DNA of 64,000 nucleotides from Pelagimonas sp017744045. Lineage in GTDB: Bacteria > Pseudomonadota > Alphaproteobacteria > Rhodobacterales > Rhodobacteraceae. Below are positions 34,066-43,932 of the stretch, piece by piece. A program made the translations under genes and the position numbers. The notes under the pieces are model-generated. The model was not told where the DNA came from and did no database searches. It was given only the letters and a program-made list of their open reading frames with translations. The first letter of the stretch is position 1. Each line of letters begins with the position of its first letter. Where the stretch lies: the NCBI RefSeq assembly GCF_017744045.1, contig NZ_JAGHRD010000016.1; one strand, written 5' to 3'.

Positions 34066-34923
34066 TCAGGTAGTTTTCGCCGCCGGGCTTGGCATCTTTT
34101 CCAGTGCGTCCACGAAGAACGGGCGGAAGCCCTCAGGGTGTTCGCTCATCGGAAAGTGGCCCAGTTCATCCATGACGGCCAAAGTGGCGCCAGGAATGGC
34201 GTTGGCGGTTCGCTCGGCATCCTCGGGCGTGCAGGTCAAATCATAGGCGCCTACGATGATGTGCACCGGCGTCTTTGCAGTATCGATCGTTGGCAAGCGC
34301 GGGATCAGGCTGTCATCCTTGGTGTAAAAGCTCAGATCGCCGCGGAAAACGCCCGGACCGCTTTGCATGAACATCCAAAGCGTGTTCCAGCGTTCGGAGT
34401 TGGGCGCAAAGGGTGAGATGTTGGCGGATACGAGAGCAGCACCCATCTCGCCGCCATGGGCATCGGGTCTGTGGAACCAGTCGATGTCGTACCAGGCAGG
34501 CTGAAAATCCGACGCTTCGATCGCAATGAAGCCGCTAAATTTTTCCGGGTGAAGCGCCGCGATTTGGAGGGCAATGCGCCCGCCCATCGAGCAGCCAGCA
34601 AGGACTGGGCGATCAAGGCCCAGACAGTCGACGACGGCCAGAACGGTTTCGATGTAGGCTTCTGTCGTCAGGAGGTATTCCTGTGTCTCGAAGCCTTCTG
34701 GCGGCAGCGATTTGCCGTGCCACGGCATGTCGAAGGCGATCAGGCGGTACGATGCGGTGATCTCGGCGTCATTCATCAGGTGACGCCACTGGCGGGTATC
34801 GGCGCCTGCGGTGTGCAGGCAGATGACCGGACGCCCTTGCCCCGCCTCTTCGAAATAGATACGGCGCGGGGCACCGCTCATGGTGGCAGTTACATAGCGA
34901 CCGGTGATCGGTTCGATGCTCAT
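34066..34923 (-). CDS. Alpha/beta hydrolase, 3-oxoadipate enol-lactone hydrolase-like
   Basis: A 285-residue alpha/beta hydrolase. VICLHTAGADTRQW forms the oxyanion loop, the nucleophile lies in LAGCSMGGRIALQ, the acid in VGAYDLTC and the His in DELGHFPMSEHP. Between the SCP2-like gene and the BKACE gene in a catechol operon, opening 3-oxoadipate enol-lactone (PcaD role) fits best. Sequence alone does not prove the substrate. It overlaps the upstream gene by four bases. Confidence 0.78.
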   Translation of the reverse strand: MSIEPITGRYVTATMSGAPRRIYFEEAGQGRPVICLHTAGADTRQWRHLMNDAEITASYRLIAFDMPWHGKSLPPEGFETQEYLLTTEAYIETVLAVVDCLGLDRPVLAGCSMGGRIALQIAALHPEKFSGFIAIEASDFQPAWYDIDWFHRPDAHGGEMGAALVSANISPFAPNSERWNTLWMFMQSGPGVFRGDLSFYTKDDSLIPRLPTIDTAKTPVHIIVGAYDLTCTPEDAERTANAIPGATLAVMDELGHFPMSEHPEGFRPFFVDALEKMPSPAAKTT

Positions 34924-35363
34924 GCTACCAACTCCTCTTTTGCACGGGCGAGAGTCAGCACTTCCTTGAAGAAGCGCAGGTTTTTGACGAGGTTCAGAAT
35001 GTCGCCATCGACCCGACCGCGACCGATCTTCACCAGTCCAAAGATGTCATGGAAGCCGGGTTCGGGGCGCGCTTGCCAGAATTTGGTAAGAGCCTCGGAG
35101 TCGGTCCGCAATGCAAAGCGCCAAGGCGTCTTGCGGCTTGGGCCCTCTACGACCGATACGATGTGCCCCTTGTCGAAAGTCAGGTAAAATTCGTCACCGC
35201 CCACCTCGATGAGCACGGTTTCGGAAAACAGCCGGCCGAGGCGCAGCAAATGCGGCGTTACCTCAAGGCGTGTTTGTATGTGCGTGAAGGTGTCGATCAC
35301 CTTGGCCTCCCATGCGTTAATAAGTTGAGCAAAAGCTGCCACGATCGCGAACCCGTCGGCCAT
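34920..35363 (-). CDS. SCP2-like sterol carrier domain protein
   Basis: A 147-residue single-domain protein resembling SCP2-type lipid or acyl carriers: DTFTHIQTRLEVTPHLLRLG, GGDEFYLTFDKGHIVSVV and FHDIFGLVKIGRGRVDGDIL. No enzyme signature. It is the first gene of the leftward operon, which contains the hydrolase, BKACE and CoA-transferase genes. It may bind a hydrophobic substrate. The ATG at 35363 keeps the expected N-terminal length; a TTG 21 bases upstream with AGGTAGAG is an alternative start. Confidence 0.68.
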   Translation of the reverse strand: MADGFAIVAAFAQLINAWEAKVIDTFTHIQTRLEVTPHLLRLGRLFSETVLIEVGGDEFYLTFDKGHIVSVVEGPSRKTPWRFALRTDSEALTKFWQARPEPGFHDIFGLVKIGRGRVDGDILNLVKNLRFFKEVLTLARAKEELVA

Positions 35364-35430
35364 ACCGGCAAGGGTATGGGTCAATACTCTACCTTGAGGT
35401 CTTTGGAAAAACACCGGTTCACAGGACTCG

Positions 35431-35460
35431 GGTTACCGTCGGTATCAAGCAATACCGTTG
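35431..35460. promoter_or_regulatory. Candidate LysR-type operator between the divergent catabolic operons
   Basis: GGTAT (35441-35445) and ATACC (35452-35456) form an inverted repeat, and TACCGT is repeated at about 11 and 35 bp spacing from the left edge. Dyads built on GTAT/ATAC are typical of CatR/BenM sites. It lies between the leftward SCP2-like gene and rightward catA. Confidence 0.45.
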
Positions 35461-35565
35461 TGGGCATTGGGGAAATCTGCGGACTCGGCAAAGTCTGTAT
35501 TGCGACGAGAGGCAGTCAAGCAACTCGTAACCGGATCTACAGATTGCCAGGAGGAGGAACTACCC

Positions 35566-36441
35566 ATGGGCATCGTCAACCAACACAACATCACCGACGT
35601 CGTGATCGCGAGCCTCGGTAAGCATGGAGACATCACCGACCGCCAGCGCGAACTCGCGACTGGCCTGGTCAAACACCTGCACGCATTCATCAAGGACGTG
35701 AAACTGCAGCATAACGAATTCCTGTTCGTCTGCGACTACCTCGCCCGCGCTGGTAAGCTCTGCAATGACAACCGGCAGGAGTTCATCCTTCTGGGCGACA
35801 TCCTTGGCGTCGAGGTTCTGGTCGACATGATGACCAATCCCGTCGAAGGCAACGAAAGCGAATCCACCGTTCTGGGCCCGTTCTACCGCGAGAACCCGCC
35901 GGTTCTGCCCAAGGGCGGTTCGACAATCCAGAAGCACTTTGACAACGAAGAAACCGCGTACTTCGAGGGCTACATCAAGGATGAAAACGGCAACGGCATC
36001 GCCGGTGTGACGCTCGACGTCTGGGAAGACGCGCCGAACGGCGTCTACGAAAATCTCGACCCCGACCAGCCCGAATACAACCTGCGCGGACGGTTCGAGA
36101 CCGATGAAAACGGCCATTACGCTTTTGTCGCCGTGCGCCCCGTCCCCTACCCGATCCCGGACGATGAAACCGCCGGTGAGCTGCTGCGCTTCATGGGCCA
36201 CCACCCGAACCGCCCGGGCCACATGCACTTCATCATCTCGAAGGATGGCTACCGTCCGCTGATCAGCCAAATCTACGACGCCGACAGCGCATGGCTCGAA
36301 GAGGACAGCGTCTTTGCGGTCAAGGAAAGCCTGATCGGCAAGTTCAAACCGGCTGCCGCCGACCTGGGCACCGACCTGCACTTCGAGTTCGATTTCGTCC
36401 TCAAGACGGCCGCCAACGGAAAGGCGACCGCCGCCGAGTAA
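35566..36441 (+). CDS. catA: Catechol 1,2-dioxygenase (intradiol)
   Basis: Fe(III) enzyme that opens catechol to cis,cis-muconate. 291 residues with the N-terminal helical dioxygenase domain and the intradiol fold. Iron ligands are visible: Tyr in VLGPFYRENPP, Tyr in RPVPYPIPDD and two His in HPNRPGHMHFII. Benzoate genes nearby make catechol the likely substrate; hydroxyquinol dioxygenases are close relatives and cannot be fully excluded. The ATG at 35566 follows GGAGGAGGAACTACCC. A strong terminator follows. Confidence 0.9.
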   Translation: MGIVNQHNITDVVIASLGKHGDITDRQRELATGLVKHLHAFIKDVKLQHNEFLFVCDYLARAGKLCNDNRQEFILLGDILGVEVLVDMMTNPVEGNESESTVLGPFYRENPPVLPKGGSTIQKHFDNEETAYFEGYIKDENGNGIAGVTLDVWEDAPNGVYENLDPDQPEYNLRGRFETDENGHYAFVAVRPVPYPIPDDETAGELLRFMGHHPNRPGHMHFIISKDGYRPLISQIYDADSAWLEEDSVFAVKESLIGKFKPAAADLGTDLHFEFDFVLKTAANGKATAAE

Positions 36442-36464
36442 TCCCCGATACCTCCCTGAAGACT

Positions 36465-36495
36465 GGCCCCCGCAAGACGGGGGCCTTTTTTTTTT
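36465..36495 (+). terminator. Rho-independent terminator after catA
   Basis: GGCCCCC (36465-36471) pairs with GGGGGCC (36479-36485) around a 7-base loop and is followed by ten T. A classical intrinsic terminator. It separates catA from the LysR gene transcribed in the same direction. Confidence 0.93.
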
Positions 36496-36541
36496 CGTTT
36501 AGAGGTATAGAATATCGTAAGTTCTTGGGAGGACGGCGAAA

Positions 36542-37444
36542 ATGAATTTCAAACAGCTGACCTATTTCATTGCAGTGGCAGAGGAGCTGCATTTCGGGCG
36601 CGCCGCAGAACGCCTCGATATGGCGCAACCCCCGCTCAGCCGTCAGATCAAGCAGCTCGAGGAAGACCTCGGCGCAATCCTGTTCAACAGGGGCCGGAGC
36701 ACGATCACCCTGACACAAGCAGGTGAGCGGTTGCTGAAGCGCGGCAAGACAATCCTCGCAGAGCTTGAAGACACGCAACTGGAAGTGCGTCGGCTGGGAC
36801 AAGGGGCGGAAGGACGACTCAGGATTGGGTTCGTCGGCTCTGCCACATACGGAATTCTGCCAAACATCATCAGATCGTATCGGGCGAATTACCCGGACGT
36901 GAACCTAAGTCTGATCCCGATGAACAACGCCGAACTGCACCGGTCCCTGGTGTCACGGGAACTGGACGTTGTATTTGCGCGCCCAACCCTGAAGGATCCC
37001 GAGTTCCTGTCAAAGCATTTGGTTGAAGAAAAGCTGATCCTCGCCTTACCTGACATCGTCGATACGGGAACTCGGACAGTGGCCAAGCTCGAACGGCTGA
37101 TGACCCACCATTTGATCCTCTATCCCGAACGCCCCAGGCCCAGCTATGCCGACATGGTTCTCAAGGCGGTTGAGGATGCGGGATTCGAGGCGCCCCTGCG
37201 CATCTGGTGTATGGATCTGCAAACCGCCCTCAGTCTTGTTGCGGTCGGTGAAGGCGTGTGCATTGTCCCAGAATCCGTCGCCAATGCGCCGCGCAAGGGT
37301 ATGAAGTTTCTCAATATCGAACCCGAGATCGCGCGAACTGAACTCTCGGTCAATTACCGCCTCGATGAACAGGGCGTTCACGTCAAGAATTTCGTTAACA
37401 TCGCGCAGAAAGTCGCGCGAAAGAGCCCTGTCAAAAAGGGGTGA
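36542..37444 (+). CDS. LysR-family regulator (CatR/BenM-like)
   Basis: A 300-residue LysR-type regulator. The winged helix-turn-helix lies at residues 1-60 (MNFKQLTYFIAVAEELHFGR, AERLDMAQPPLSRQIKQLEE). The effector domain begins GRLRIGFVGSATYGILP. By position it probably answers to benzoate or muconate and drives catA, the leftward BKACE operon and the ben/liv operon; the effector is inferred. The ATG follows GGGAGGACGGCGAAA. It converges on livF, 33 bp away. Confidence 0.87.
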   Translation: MNFKQLTYFIAVAEELHFGRAAERLDMAQPPLSRQIKQLEEDLGAILFNRGRSTITLTQAGERLLKRGKTILAELEDTQLEVRRLGQGAEGRLRIGFVGSATYGILPNIIRSYRANYPDVNLSLIPMNNAELHRSLVSRELDVVFARPTLKDPEFLSKHLVEEKLILALPDIVDTGTRTVAKLERLMTHHLILYPERPRPSYADMVLKAVEDAGFEAPLRIWCMDLQTALSLVAVGEGVCIVPESVANAPRKGMKFLNIEPEIARTELSVNYRLDEQGVHVKNFVNIAQKVARKSPVKKG

Positions 37445-37477
37445 AGGTGCAAAGCGCGTTGGCCCTGCACGCAGATT

Positions 37478-38168
<691 letters not shown>

Positions 38169-38176
<8 letters not shown>

Positions 38177-38912
38177 CTTCCCAGCTCCCCAGATAGATTT
38201 CCTTGAGCAGGCTCGACCCGCGTGCCTCTTCGGGCAGACCATCAAAGACCACTTCGCCGTAGTTCAGCACCGTGATCGTGTTGGCCACGTCAAACGCAAG
38301 GTCCATGTCATGCTCGATGATCAGCATGGTCAGGTCGCGGGGCAGGCCCGCCAGCAGGTCGTGAAAGCCTTTCGACATTTCCGGCCCGACGCCGCTGGTC
38401 GGTTCGTCCATCAGCAGAACCAGCGGCCGCGTGGCCAGCGCCACACCGACTTCAAGCTGGCGACGCACGCCATAGCTGATCTCGGACACTTTCGCGTGGA
38501 TGAAAGGCATCAGGTTCACCTGGCTTGCCACCTCCTCCACGATCTCACGGACTTCGGGTTTTGCCAGGCTGTCCGACCAAAGCTGCGTCGCATTGCCGGT
38601 GTGGACTGCCGCCGCAAGCCCAAGGTTTTCCTCGACCGTCAGACCATCGAACAACGTGTTCTTCTGGTAGCTCCGCGAAAGCCCACGACGGGCGCGTTTG
38701 GCAACGGGAAGTGCTGTGACATCTTCACCGGCGAGATGCACCGATCCGCTGTCTGGGGTCAGCTCGCCGACAAGCTGGTTGAAGAGCGTCGTCTTGCCCG
38801 CCCCGTTCGGCCCCAAGATCACCCGGCGCTCGCCACGTTCCAGCTTTAGCGACACATCGCGCGTGACGTGAACGGCGCCAAAACTTTTGTCCAGATTACG
38901 TGTCTCAAGCAT
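38169..38912 (-). CDS. livG: Branched-chain-type ABC transporter ATP-binding protein LivG
   Basis: Second ATPase subunit, 247 residues. Walker A ILGPNGAGKTTLFN, the LivG-type loop RRGLSRSYQKNTLFDGLTVE, signature EISYGVRRQLEVGVALA and Walker B VLLMDEPTSGVGPEM. Overlaps livM by eight bases at its start. Confidence 0.91.
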
Positions 38913-39909
38913 CGGTCAACACCTCCTCAGGCTCCTGTTTGCGGGTCGCATCGGCGAGACGGCGGTCGAATACGCCGCCCCAGCGGGCCTCGATCCAGCC
39001 GAAGATGCCATTGGCGCGGCTCATCACGACGGCGATCAGGATGACACCGACAACGAGGTGCCAATAGGTCGTGACCGAGCTCAGTTCATGTTTCAGGACA
39101 ACAAAGGCGGCTGCTCCGATCACCGGTCCGACAAGCGTTCCAAGACCACCAAGGATCACCACAACCAGTGCTTCGCCCGAGACCGTCCAGCTGAGCAGAC
39201 CCGGGGAGATGTACATGATGTGTTGTGCGGCTAGCGCACCGGCGAGGCCTGCGATCATGCCGGACAGTCCGAACACATCGGCCTTTACACGCCAGACCGT
39301 CAGGCCAAGCGCGCGCATCCGCTGCTCATTGTGCATGACACCGGTGAGCGAGCGGCCAAGACCGGATCGGAGGATCAGTACAGAAGCACCGTAGACCGCC
39401 CCGAGAGTGGCCAGACAGAAGAGAGCAAAGCTGCGACTGTTGTTCAGATCGACGCCAATCAAGCTCAAGTCCAGCCGGGATATGCCGCCCAACCCATCGT
39501 CGCCGCCAAAGAGCGGCGCCTCGAATACGTAGGAATAGGCCAATTGCCCGAAAGCGAGTGTCGCCATGATGAAATAGATACCATGGCTGCGCGACCCGAT
39601 GGCGCCGATGACCCAGGCAGCCGCGCCGGTCAGCGCGATACTGCCCGCCATGGCAACGGGCAGTGCGATCCCCGCCTTGGTCGACAGGACTGCGTAGGCA
39701 TAGGCCCCGACCCCCATCAGAGCGCCATGGCAGAGCGAGACCATGCCACCGAAGCCCGCAACGATGTCGAGCGCCAGAACCAGCATGGCAAGGATCAGGA
39801 TCTCTGTCAGGATCTCCAGACCGAAATATTCAGCCGTGAAAGCCTGAAAGAGGGCACCGGCTGCGAGCAGGACCAGAGCGGTGTAACGAAGAGTGTTGTG
39901 GCGAAACAT
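38905..39909 (-). CDS. livM: Branched-chain-type ABC transporter permease LivM
   Basis: Inner-membrane permease of 334 residues with about ten hydrophobic segments. The family stretch VAGFGGMVSLCHGALMGVGA is present, as is the EAA-like loop MRALGLTVWRVKADVFGLSG. The C-terminal tail is charged. It lies four bases after livH. Confidence 0.9.
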   Translation of the reverse strand: MFRHNTLRYTALVLLAAGALFQAFTAEYFGLEILTEILILAMLVLALDIVAGFGGMVSLCHGALMGVGAYAYAVLSTKAGIALPVAMAGSIALTGAAAWVIGAIGSRSHGIYFIMATLAFGQLAYSYVFEAPLFGGDDGLGGISRLDLSLIGVDLNNSRSFALFCLATLGAVYGASVLILRSGLGRSLTGVMHNEQRMRALGLTVWRVKADVFGLSGMIAGLAGALAAQHIMYISPGLLSWTVSGEALVVVILGGLGTLVGPVIGAAAFVVLKHELSSVTTYWHLVVGVILIAVVMSRANGIFGWIEARWGGVFDRRLADATRKQEPEEVLTDA

Positions 39910-39913
39910 CGTC

Positions 39914-40783
39914 TTATCCTTTCGCTGGAAAGAGGCCCTCTGGCTTGATCACAAGGACCGCAGCCAAAAGCGCGTAGATGAGAACAGAGGCCAGTTGCGG
40001 GGCCAGAACCGCACCGAAAGTCTGCACAAAGCCATAGATCAGTGATCCGGCGATGGCGCCCTTGAGGGAGCCGAGACCACCGATCACGATCACGATCAGA
40101 GTCGGGATCAGGATCTGCAGACCCATGTCGGGCGTCACACTGAGAAGCGGTGCCGCGACGGCCCCGGCCAGGCCCGCAAGGGCACAGCCCAGACAGAAGA
40201 CGATGAAGAACAGCCGTTCCACATTGATGCCCAGACAGGCCGCCATGGCATCGTTATCGACACCGGCACGGATCATTGCGCCGATCTGGGTGCGGCTGAG
40301 CACGAAGGCCAGTGCGCCGAAGATGGCGAGACCCAGAACGATGATGAACAACCGGTAGGTCGGATACTCGACACCAAGGAAGGTCAGACGACCGCCAAGC
40401 AGCGTGGGTACGTCGATGGCGAGAGCCAGATCTCCCCAGAAGATGCGAGTCAGATCGAGCAGGACAAAGATCAGCCCGAAGGTGACGAGAACCTGTGCCA
40501 TGGGCCCCGATTTCCGCATGCGCTTTATGAGGCCGGAATAGAGGAGGATCCCCACCCCGGCGACCGCCACGGGCGCCAGAAAGAACCCCATCCAGTAGCC
40601 GCCCACGGCAGCCAGCGAGGCAGCGAAATACGCGCCAAGAGCATAAAGCGAGCCATGCGCGAGGTTCACGAAGTGCATCAGCCCGAAGATGACCGTCAGG
40701 CCGATGGAAAGAAGAAACAGAAGCATGGACAATTGCAGGGCGTTGAGCGCCTGAAGGGTCCAGAATCCAAGATCATGTGCCAT
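39914..40783 (-). CDS. livH: Branched-chain-type ABC transporter permease LivH
   Basis: Partner permease of 289 residues. Typical start LSIGLTVIFGLMHFVNLAHG, the loop IRAGVDNDAMAACLGINVER and the end LVIKPEGLFPAKG. About eight membrane segments. It follows the binding-protein gene after 60 bp. Confidence 0.91.
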   Translation of the reverse strand: MAHDLGFWTLQALNALQLSMLLFLLSIGLTVIFGLMHFVNLAHGSLYALGAYFAASLAAVGGYWMGFFLAPVAVAGVGILLYSGLIKRMRKSGPMAQVLVTFGLIFVLLDLTRIFWGDLALAIDVPTLLGGRLTFLGVEYPTYRLFIIVLGLAIFGALAFVLSRTQIGAMIRAGVDNDAMAACLGINVERLFFIVFCLGCALAGLAGAVAAPLLSVTPDMGLQILIPTLIVIVIGGLGSLKGAIAGSLIYGFVQTFGAVLAPQLASVLIYALLAAVLVIKPEGLFPAKG

Positions 40784-40843
40784 GAGCTAAGTCCTCCTCG
40801 GACGTTATGTCCCGGCCGCAGGCGAGCGGCCGGGACAGATTGG

Positions 40844-42019
40844 TCAGTTGGAGTCGGGTGCCATCTCGCAGCCATTGGTCGCGTCGGCTTCCGCGGGAAG
40901 CTGAGCTAGGACCTTCTGCGTCAGCCCACCTTCACCAGCGACGGTTTCGTAGACATAGACGGGCTGGATGATGTTGTTGGTTGCGGGGTCGATGGAGAGC
41001 TGACCGCGCGGCCCCTCAAAGCTGACCTGGCGCAGGGCAGTCGCCAAAGATGCACGGTCATTTGCGCCGGTTTTTGTTGCCTCAATCAGCGCGCGAGCCG
41101 CATCGTAACCTTGGACGGCGAATTCCGACGGCGCGCGGCCGGTTTCCTCGGTGAACGCGGCCACGAAAGCGGCGTTCGCCTCGCTGTTGATGGTCGGCGC
41201 GTAGTGAAGCGCTGTGATGACGCCTTCGGCAGCCTCGCCCTGTGCGTTCACATAAAGCGGCGAGGTCAGGAAGCCCGAGCCATAAAGGGGAAGGTCAGCT
41301 TTCAGGCCAAAGCTGTCATATTGCTTGACGAAGGAAATCGCCTCGCCGCCTGCATAGAAAACGTAGACCGCATCCGCACCGCTGGCCTTGGCCTGGGCGA
41401 GATAGGGACCGAAGTCCTGCGTCTTTTGGAACGGCGTGAATTCCTGCCCGACGATCTCGCCGCCTGCGGCGGTGAAGGTCTCGGTGAAGGCGTCGATCAT
41501 CTGGCGACCGGCAGCATAGTCAGGCGCAAGCGTGAACACCTTCTTCACACCCTGCTCGGCCATCCAGGTGCCCATCGGACGGTTGATCTGGCCGTTGGAA
41601 AACGACATCCGCGTGATGTAGGGTGAACAAGACCCGCCAGTCGCTGCATCATTGCCGGCATTAGCAACGATCAGTGGCACACCTGCGCCATGCACCATGT
41701 CACGCACCGCACCCAGAACACCGGAACTGACGATCCCGACCATGACATCGACCTGGTCCTGTAGGATCAGTTTCTTGGCTTTGCCAAGTGCGACAGGCGG
41801 CTTCACCTCGGTGTCTTCACGGGCGATCTCAAAGGTTGCACCAGTCTCGGAACCGAACTGTTGCAGACCGAGGTTGAACCCGGTCTCAATTTCATTTCCG
41901 AGCGACGCATATACACCCGAGAACGGGAGCAGAAGGCCCACCTTGATCTCTTCTTCTGCCACAGCAGGCACAGCGAAGCTGGTGGCGAACCCAAGGGCCG
42001 CCAGGATTGCGCGTTTCAT
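40844..42019 (-). CDS. livK: Liv-type ABC transporter substrate-binding protein
   Basis: Periplasmic binding protein (peripla_BP_6) of 391 residues. The signal peptide ends SFAVPAVAE, and the mature start is EEIKVGLLLPFSGVYASLGN. Family stretches include VDVMVGIVSSGVLGAV, VKKVFTLAPDYAAGRQMIDA and GADAVYVFYAGGEA. The likely ligand is benzoate or a related aromatic acid, judged by its place directly after benD. The ATG at 42019 has GGAGGAGATACAAA before it; the longer frame upstream runs into benD. Confidence 0.9.
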   Translation of the reverse strand: MKRAILAALGFATSFAVPAVAEEEIKVGLLLPFSGVYASLGNEIETGFNLGLQQFGSETGATFEIAREDTEVKPPVALGKAKKLILQDQVDVMVGIVSSGVLGAVRDMVHGAGVPLIVANAGNDAATGGSCSPYITRMSFSNGQINRPMGTWMAEQGVKKVFTLAPDYAAGRQMIDAFTETFTAAGGEIVGQEFTPFQKTQDFGPYLAQAKASGADAVYVFYAGGEAISFVKQYDSFGLKADLPLYGSGFLTSPLYVNAQGEAAEGVITALHYAPTINSEANAAFVAAFTEETGRAPSEFAVQGYDAARALIEATKTGANDRASLATALRQVSFEGPRGQLSIDPATNNIIQPVYVYETVAGEGGLTQKVLAQLPAEADATNGCEMAPDSN

Positions 42020-42060
42020 TTTGTATCTCCTCCAGTTGGTTAACGACCCCTCCTCAGGGC

Positions 42061-42840
42061 CTAGCCTAAGTCGCCCCCACCCACCGGGACTGTGACACCG
42101 GTGATGTATGAGGCTTCGTCCGACGCCAGAAACAGGATGGGACCTGCCTGCTCGTCGAGCGTTCCATATCTTTTCATGAACGAGGACTGGATCGTCTGGT
42201 CGACGATGGTCTGGTACCAGTCTTCGCGTTGTTCTTCTTCGGCATTGGGGTTGCGCGGTACGACCCGCGGCGGGGCTTCGGTTCCGCCCGGTGCGGTTGC
42301 AACGACGCGGATCCCGCGTTCGGCAACTTCCCAAGACAGGCTAGCCGTGAGCGCGTTCACGCCGCCCTTCGCTGCTGCGTAGGGCACGCGGTTCAGTCCG
42401 CGGGTCGCAATGGAAGACACATTGACGATGGTGCCCTTACCTTGCGGTAGCATCCGTTCAATGGCGGCGCGGCAGCAGTAGAGTGTCGGGAACAGCGAAC
42501 GGCGCACTTCTGCGTCGATCTGCTTGGGCTCGTAATGCTCAAACGGTTTGGCCCAGATCGTGCCACCGACGTTGTTGATCAGGATGTCGATGCGGCCCCA
42601 GAGATCCACGGCCTTGCCGATGGCCTTGTCGCAGCCACTCCACGTCTCGAGGTTAACCGAGATCGCCTCGACCTCGCCCCCCGCTTCGCGGATCGCCGCG
42701 ACGACGTCTTTGCGTGCGGGCGAGCGGTCCACGATCAGAACCCGTGCGCCTTCGCTTGCCGCTCGTTCGGCGACGCGGCGGCCGATACCTTGTGCCGCGC
42801 CGGTGACGACCATCACCTTGTTGTCGAAACGGCCTGTCAT
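42061..42840 (-). CDS. benD: Benzoate cis-diol dehydrogenase (SDR)
   Basis: Oxidises the 1,2-cis-dihydroxy acid made by BenABC, with loss of CO2, to catechol. SDR of 259 residues: VTGAAQGIGRRVAERA, NNVGGTIWAKPFEHY, VNVSSIATRGLNRVPYAAAK (Ser and YxxxK) and VVATAPGGTEAPPRVVPRN, which is typical of BenD. The start overlaps the benC stop (ATGA). Confidence 0.93.
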   Translation of the reverse strand: MTGRFDNKVMVVTGAAQGIGRRVAERAASEGARVLIVDRSPARKDVVAAIREAGGEVEAISVNLETWSGCDKAIGKAVDLWGRIDILINNVGGTIWAKPFEHYEPKQIDAEVRRSLFPTLYCCRAAIERMLPQGKGTIVNVSSIATRGLNRVPYAAAKGGVNALTASLSWEVAERGIRVVATAPGGTEAPPRVVPRNPNAEEEQREDWYQTIVDQTIQSSFMKRYGTLDEQAGPILFLASDEASYITGVTVPVGGGDLG

Positions 42841-43859
42841 GCCGCTTCGGCCTTCTCTTCGGTGGGGTTGAATTTCTCGTAGTAGAAATTCGTGGGCTCG
42901 ACGCCCAGTTTCCCGAAATGCGCGCGCACGGCATCGACCATAGGCGGCGGGCCGCACAGGTAGACGTCGCAATCGCCGCCCGACAGGTCATCGCCGCTGA
43001 GGTGATCGGTCACGAACCCCTTGCGCTCATGCGCGTCTTCTTCGGCGGCCAGAATGGTGATCACGGTGACGTTGCCGATCTTTTCAGCAAGCGCGCTAAC
43101 GCGATCCAGTTCCACGAGGTCAGCGGCGCGCGTCACGGCATAGTAGAGCGTGATCGGGTGCTCTGCTCCCTGCTCAGCCACTTGTTCCAGCATGGAGAGG
43201 AACGGCGCCAGACCGGTGCCACCGGCGAGCCAAACCTGCGTGCGCTCGATTGGCCGCAGGTAAAAGGCACCCATCGGACCGGTTGCAGTCAGAGCGTCGC
43301 CGGGCTTCGCCTGCTCGCCAAGATAGGTGCTCATGACACCGCCGGGCAGGTTGCGGATCAGGAATGTTGCTTCCTGCGCACCCGGTGCGGACGAAAAGGA
43401 ATAGGACCGGTGTTTGTCCGTACCGGGGACTGTCAGGTTCACATACTGGCCCGGCAGGAAGTTGATTGGCTTGGCCAGATTCACCCGCAGACCGAAGGAT
43501 GTCTCGGAAAGTTTGTCAACGCCCTGCACTTCGGCTTCCACTGCCTCGGGCGCGGTCTTGCAGATGGCGGATGAGGCCGGAACCCGCACAACGCAGTCGC
43601 TTTCTGGGGTCATCTGGCAGGTGAGCGCGTAGCCTTCTTCGGCCTCCTCGTCGCTCATCGACTCGTCCATGTAGAATTCCAGCTCGTACTCGCCCTTCTC
43701 GACAAAGCACTTGCAGGTGCCGCAGACGCCATCGCGGCAGTCCATCGGCAAGTTGATCTTCTGACGGAAGGCCGCATCGGTTACCTTCTCGTCGTCATCG
43801 CACTGGATGACGCGTGTGACGCCATCTTCGAAATTCAGGGCAACGTTGTAGGTCGTCAT
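42837..43859 (-). CDS. benC: Benzoate 1,2-dioxygenase electron transfer component
   Basis: NADH:ferredoxin-type reductase of 340 residues that feeds electrons to BenAB. The N-terminal plant-type 2Fe-2S domain has the Cys cluster MDCRDGVCGTCKCFVEKGE plus a distal Cys in ALTCQM. The FAD domain has KHRSYSFSSAPG and the NAD domain VWLAGGTGLAPFLSMLE. Order and length match known BenC. Confidence 0.94.
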   Translation of the reverse strand: MTTYNVALNFEDGVTRVIQCDDDEKVTDAAFRQKINLPMDCRDGVCGTCKCFVEKGEYELEFYMDESMSDEEAEEGYALTCQMTPESDCVVRVPASSAICKTAPEAVEAEVQGVDKLSETSFGLRVNLAKPINFLPGQYVNLTVPGTDKHRSYSFSSAPGAQEATFLIRNLPGGVMSTYLGEQAKPGDALTATGPMGAFYLRPIERTQVWLAGGTGLAPFLSMLEQVAEQGAEHPITLYYAVTRAADLVELDRVSALAEKIGNVTVITILAAEEDAHERKGFVTDHLSGDDLSGGDCDVYLCGPPPMVDAVRAHFGKLGVEPTNFYYEKFNPTEEKAEAA

Positions 43860-43932
43860 GGCATGCTCCTCCCTTATCCGCGCACCCAGACGTAGATGCG
43901 CGGAGGTCTTCAGGCTCCCGGAGTAACGGGGA

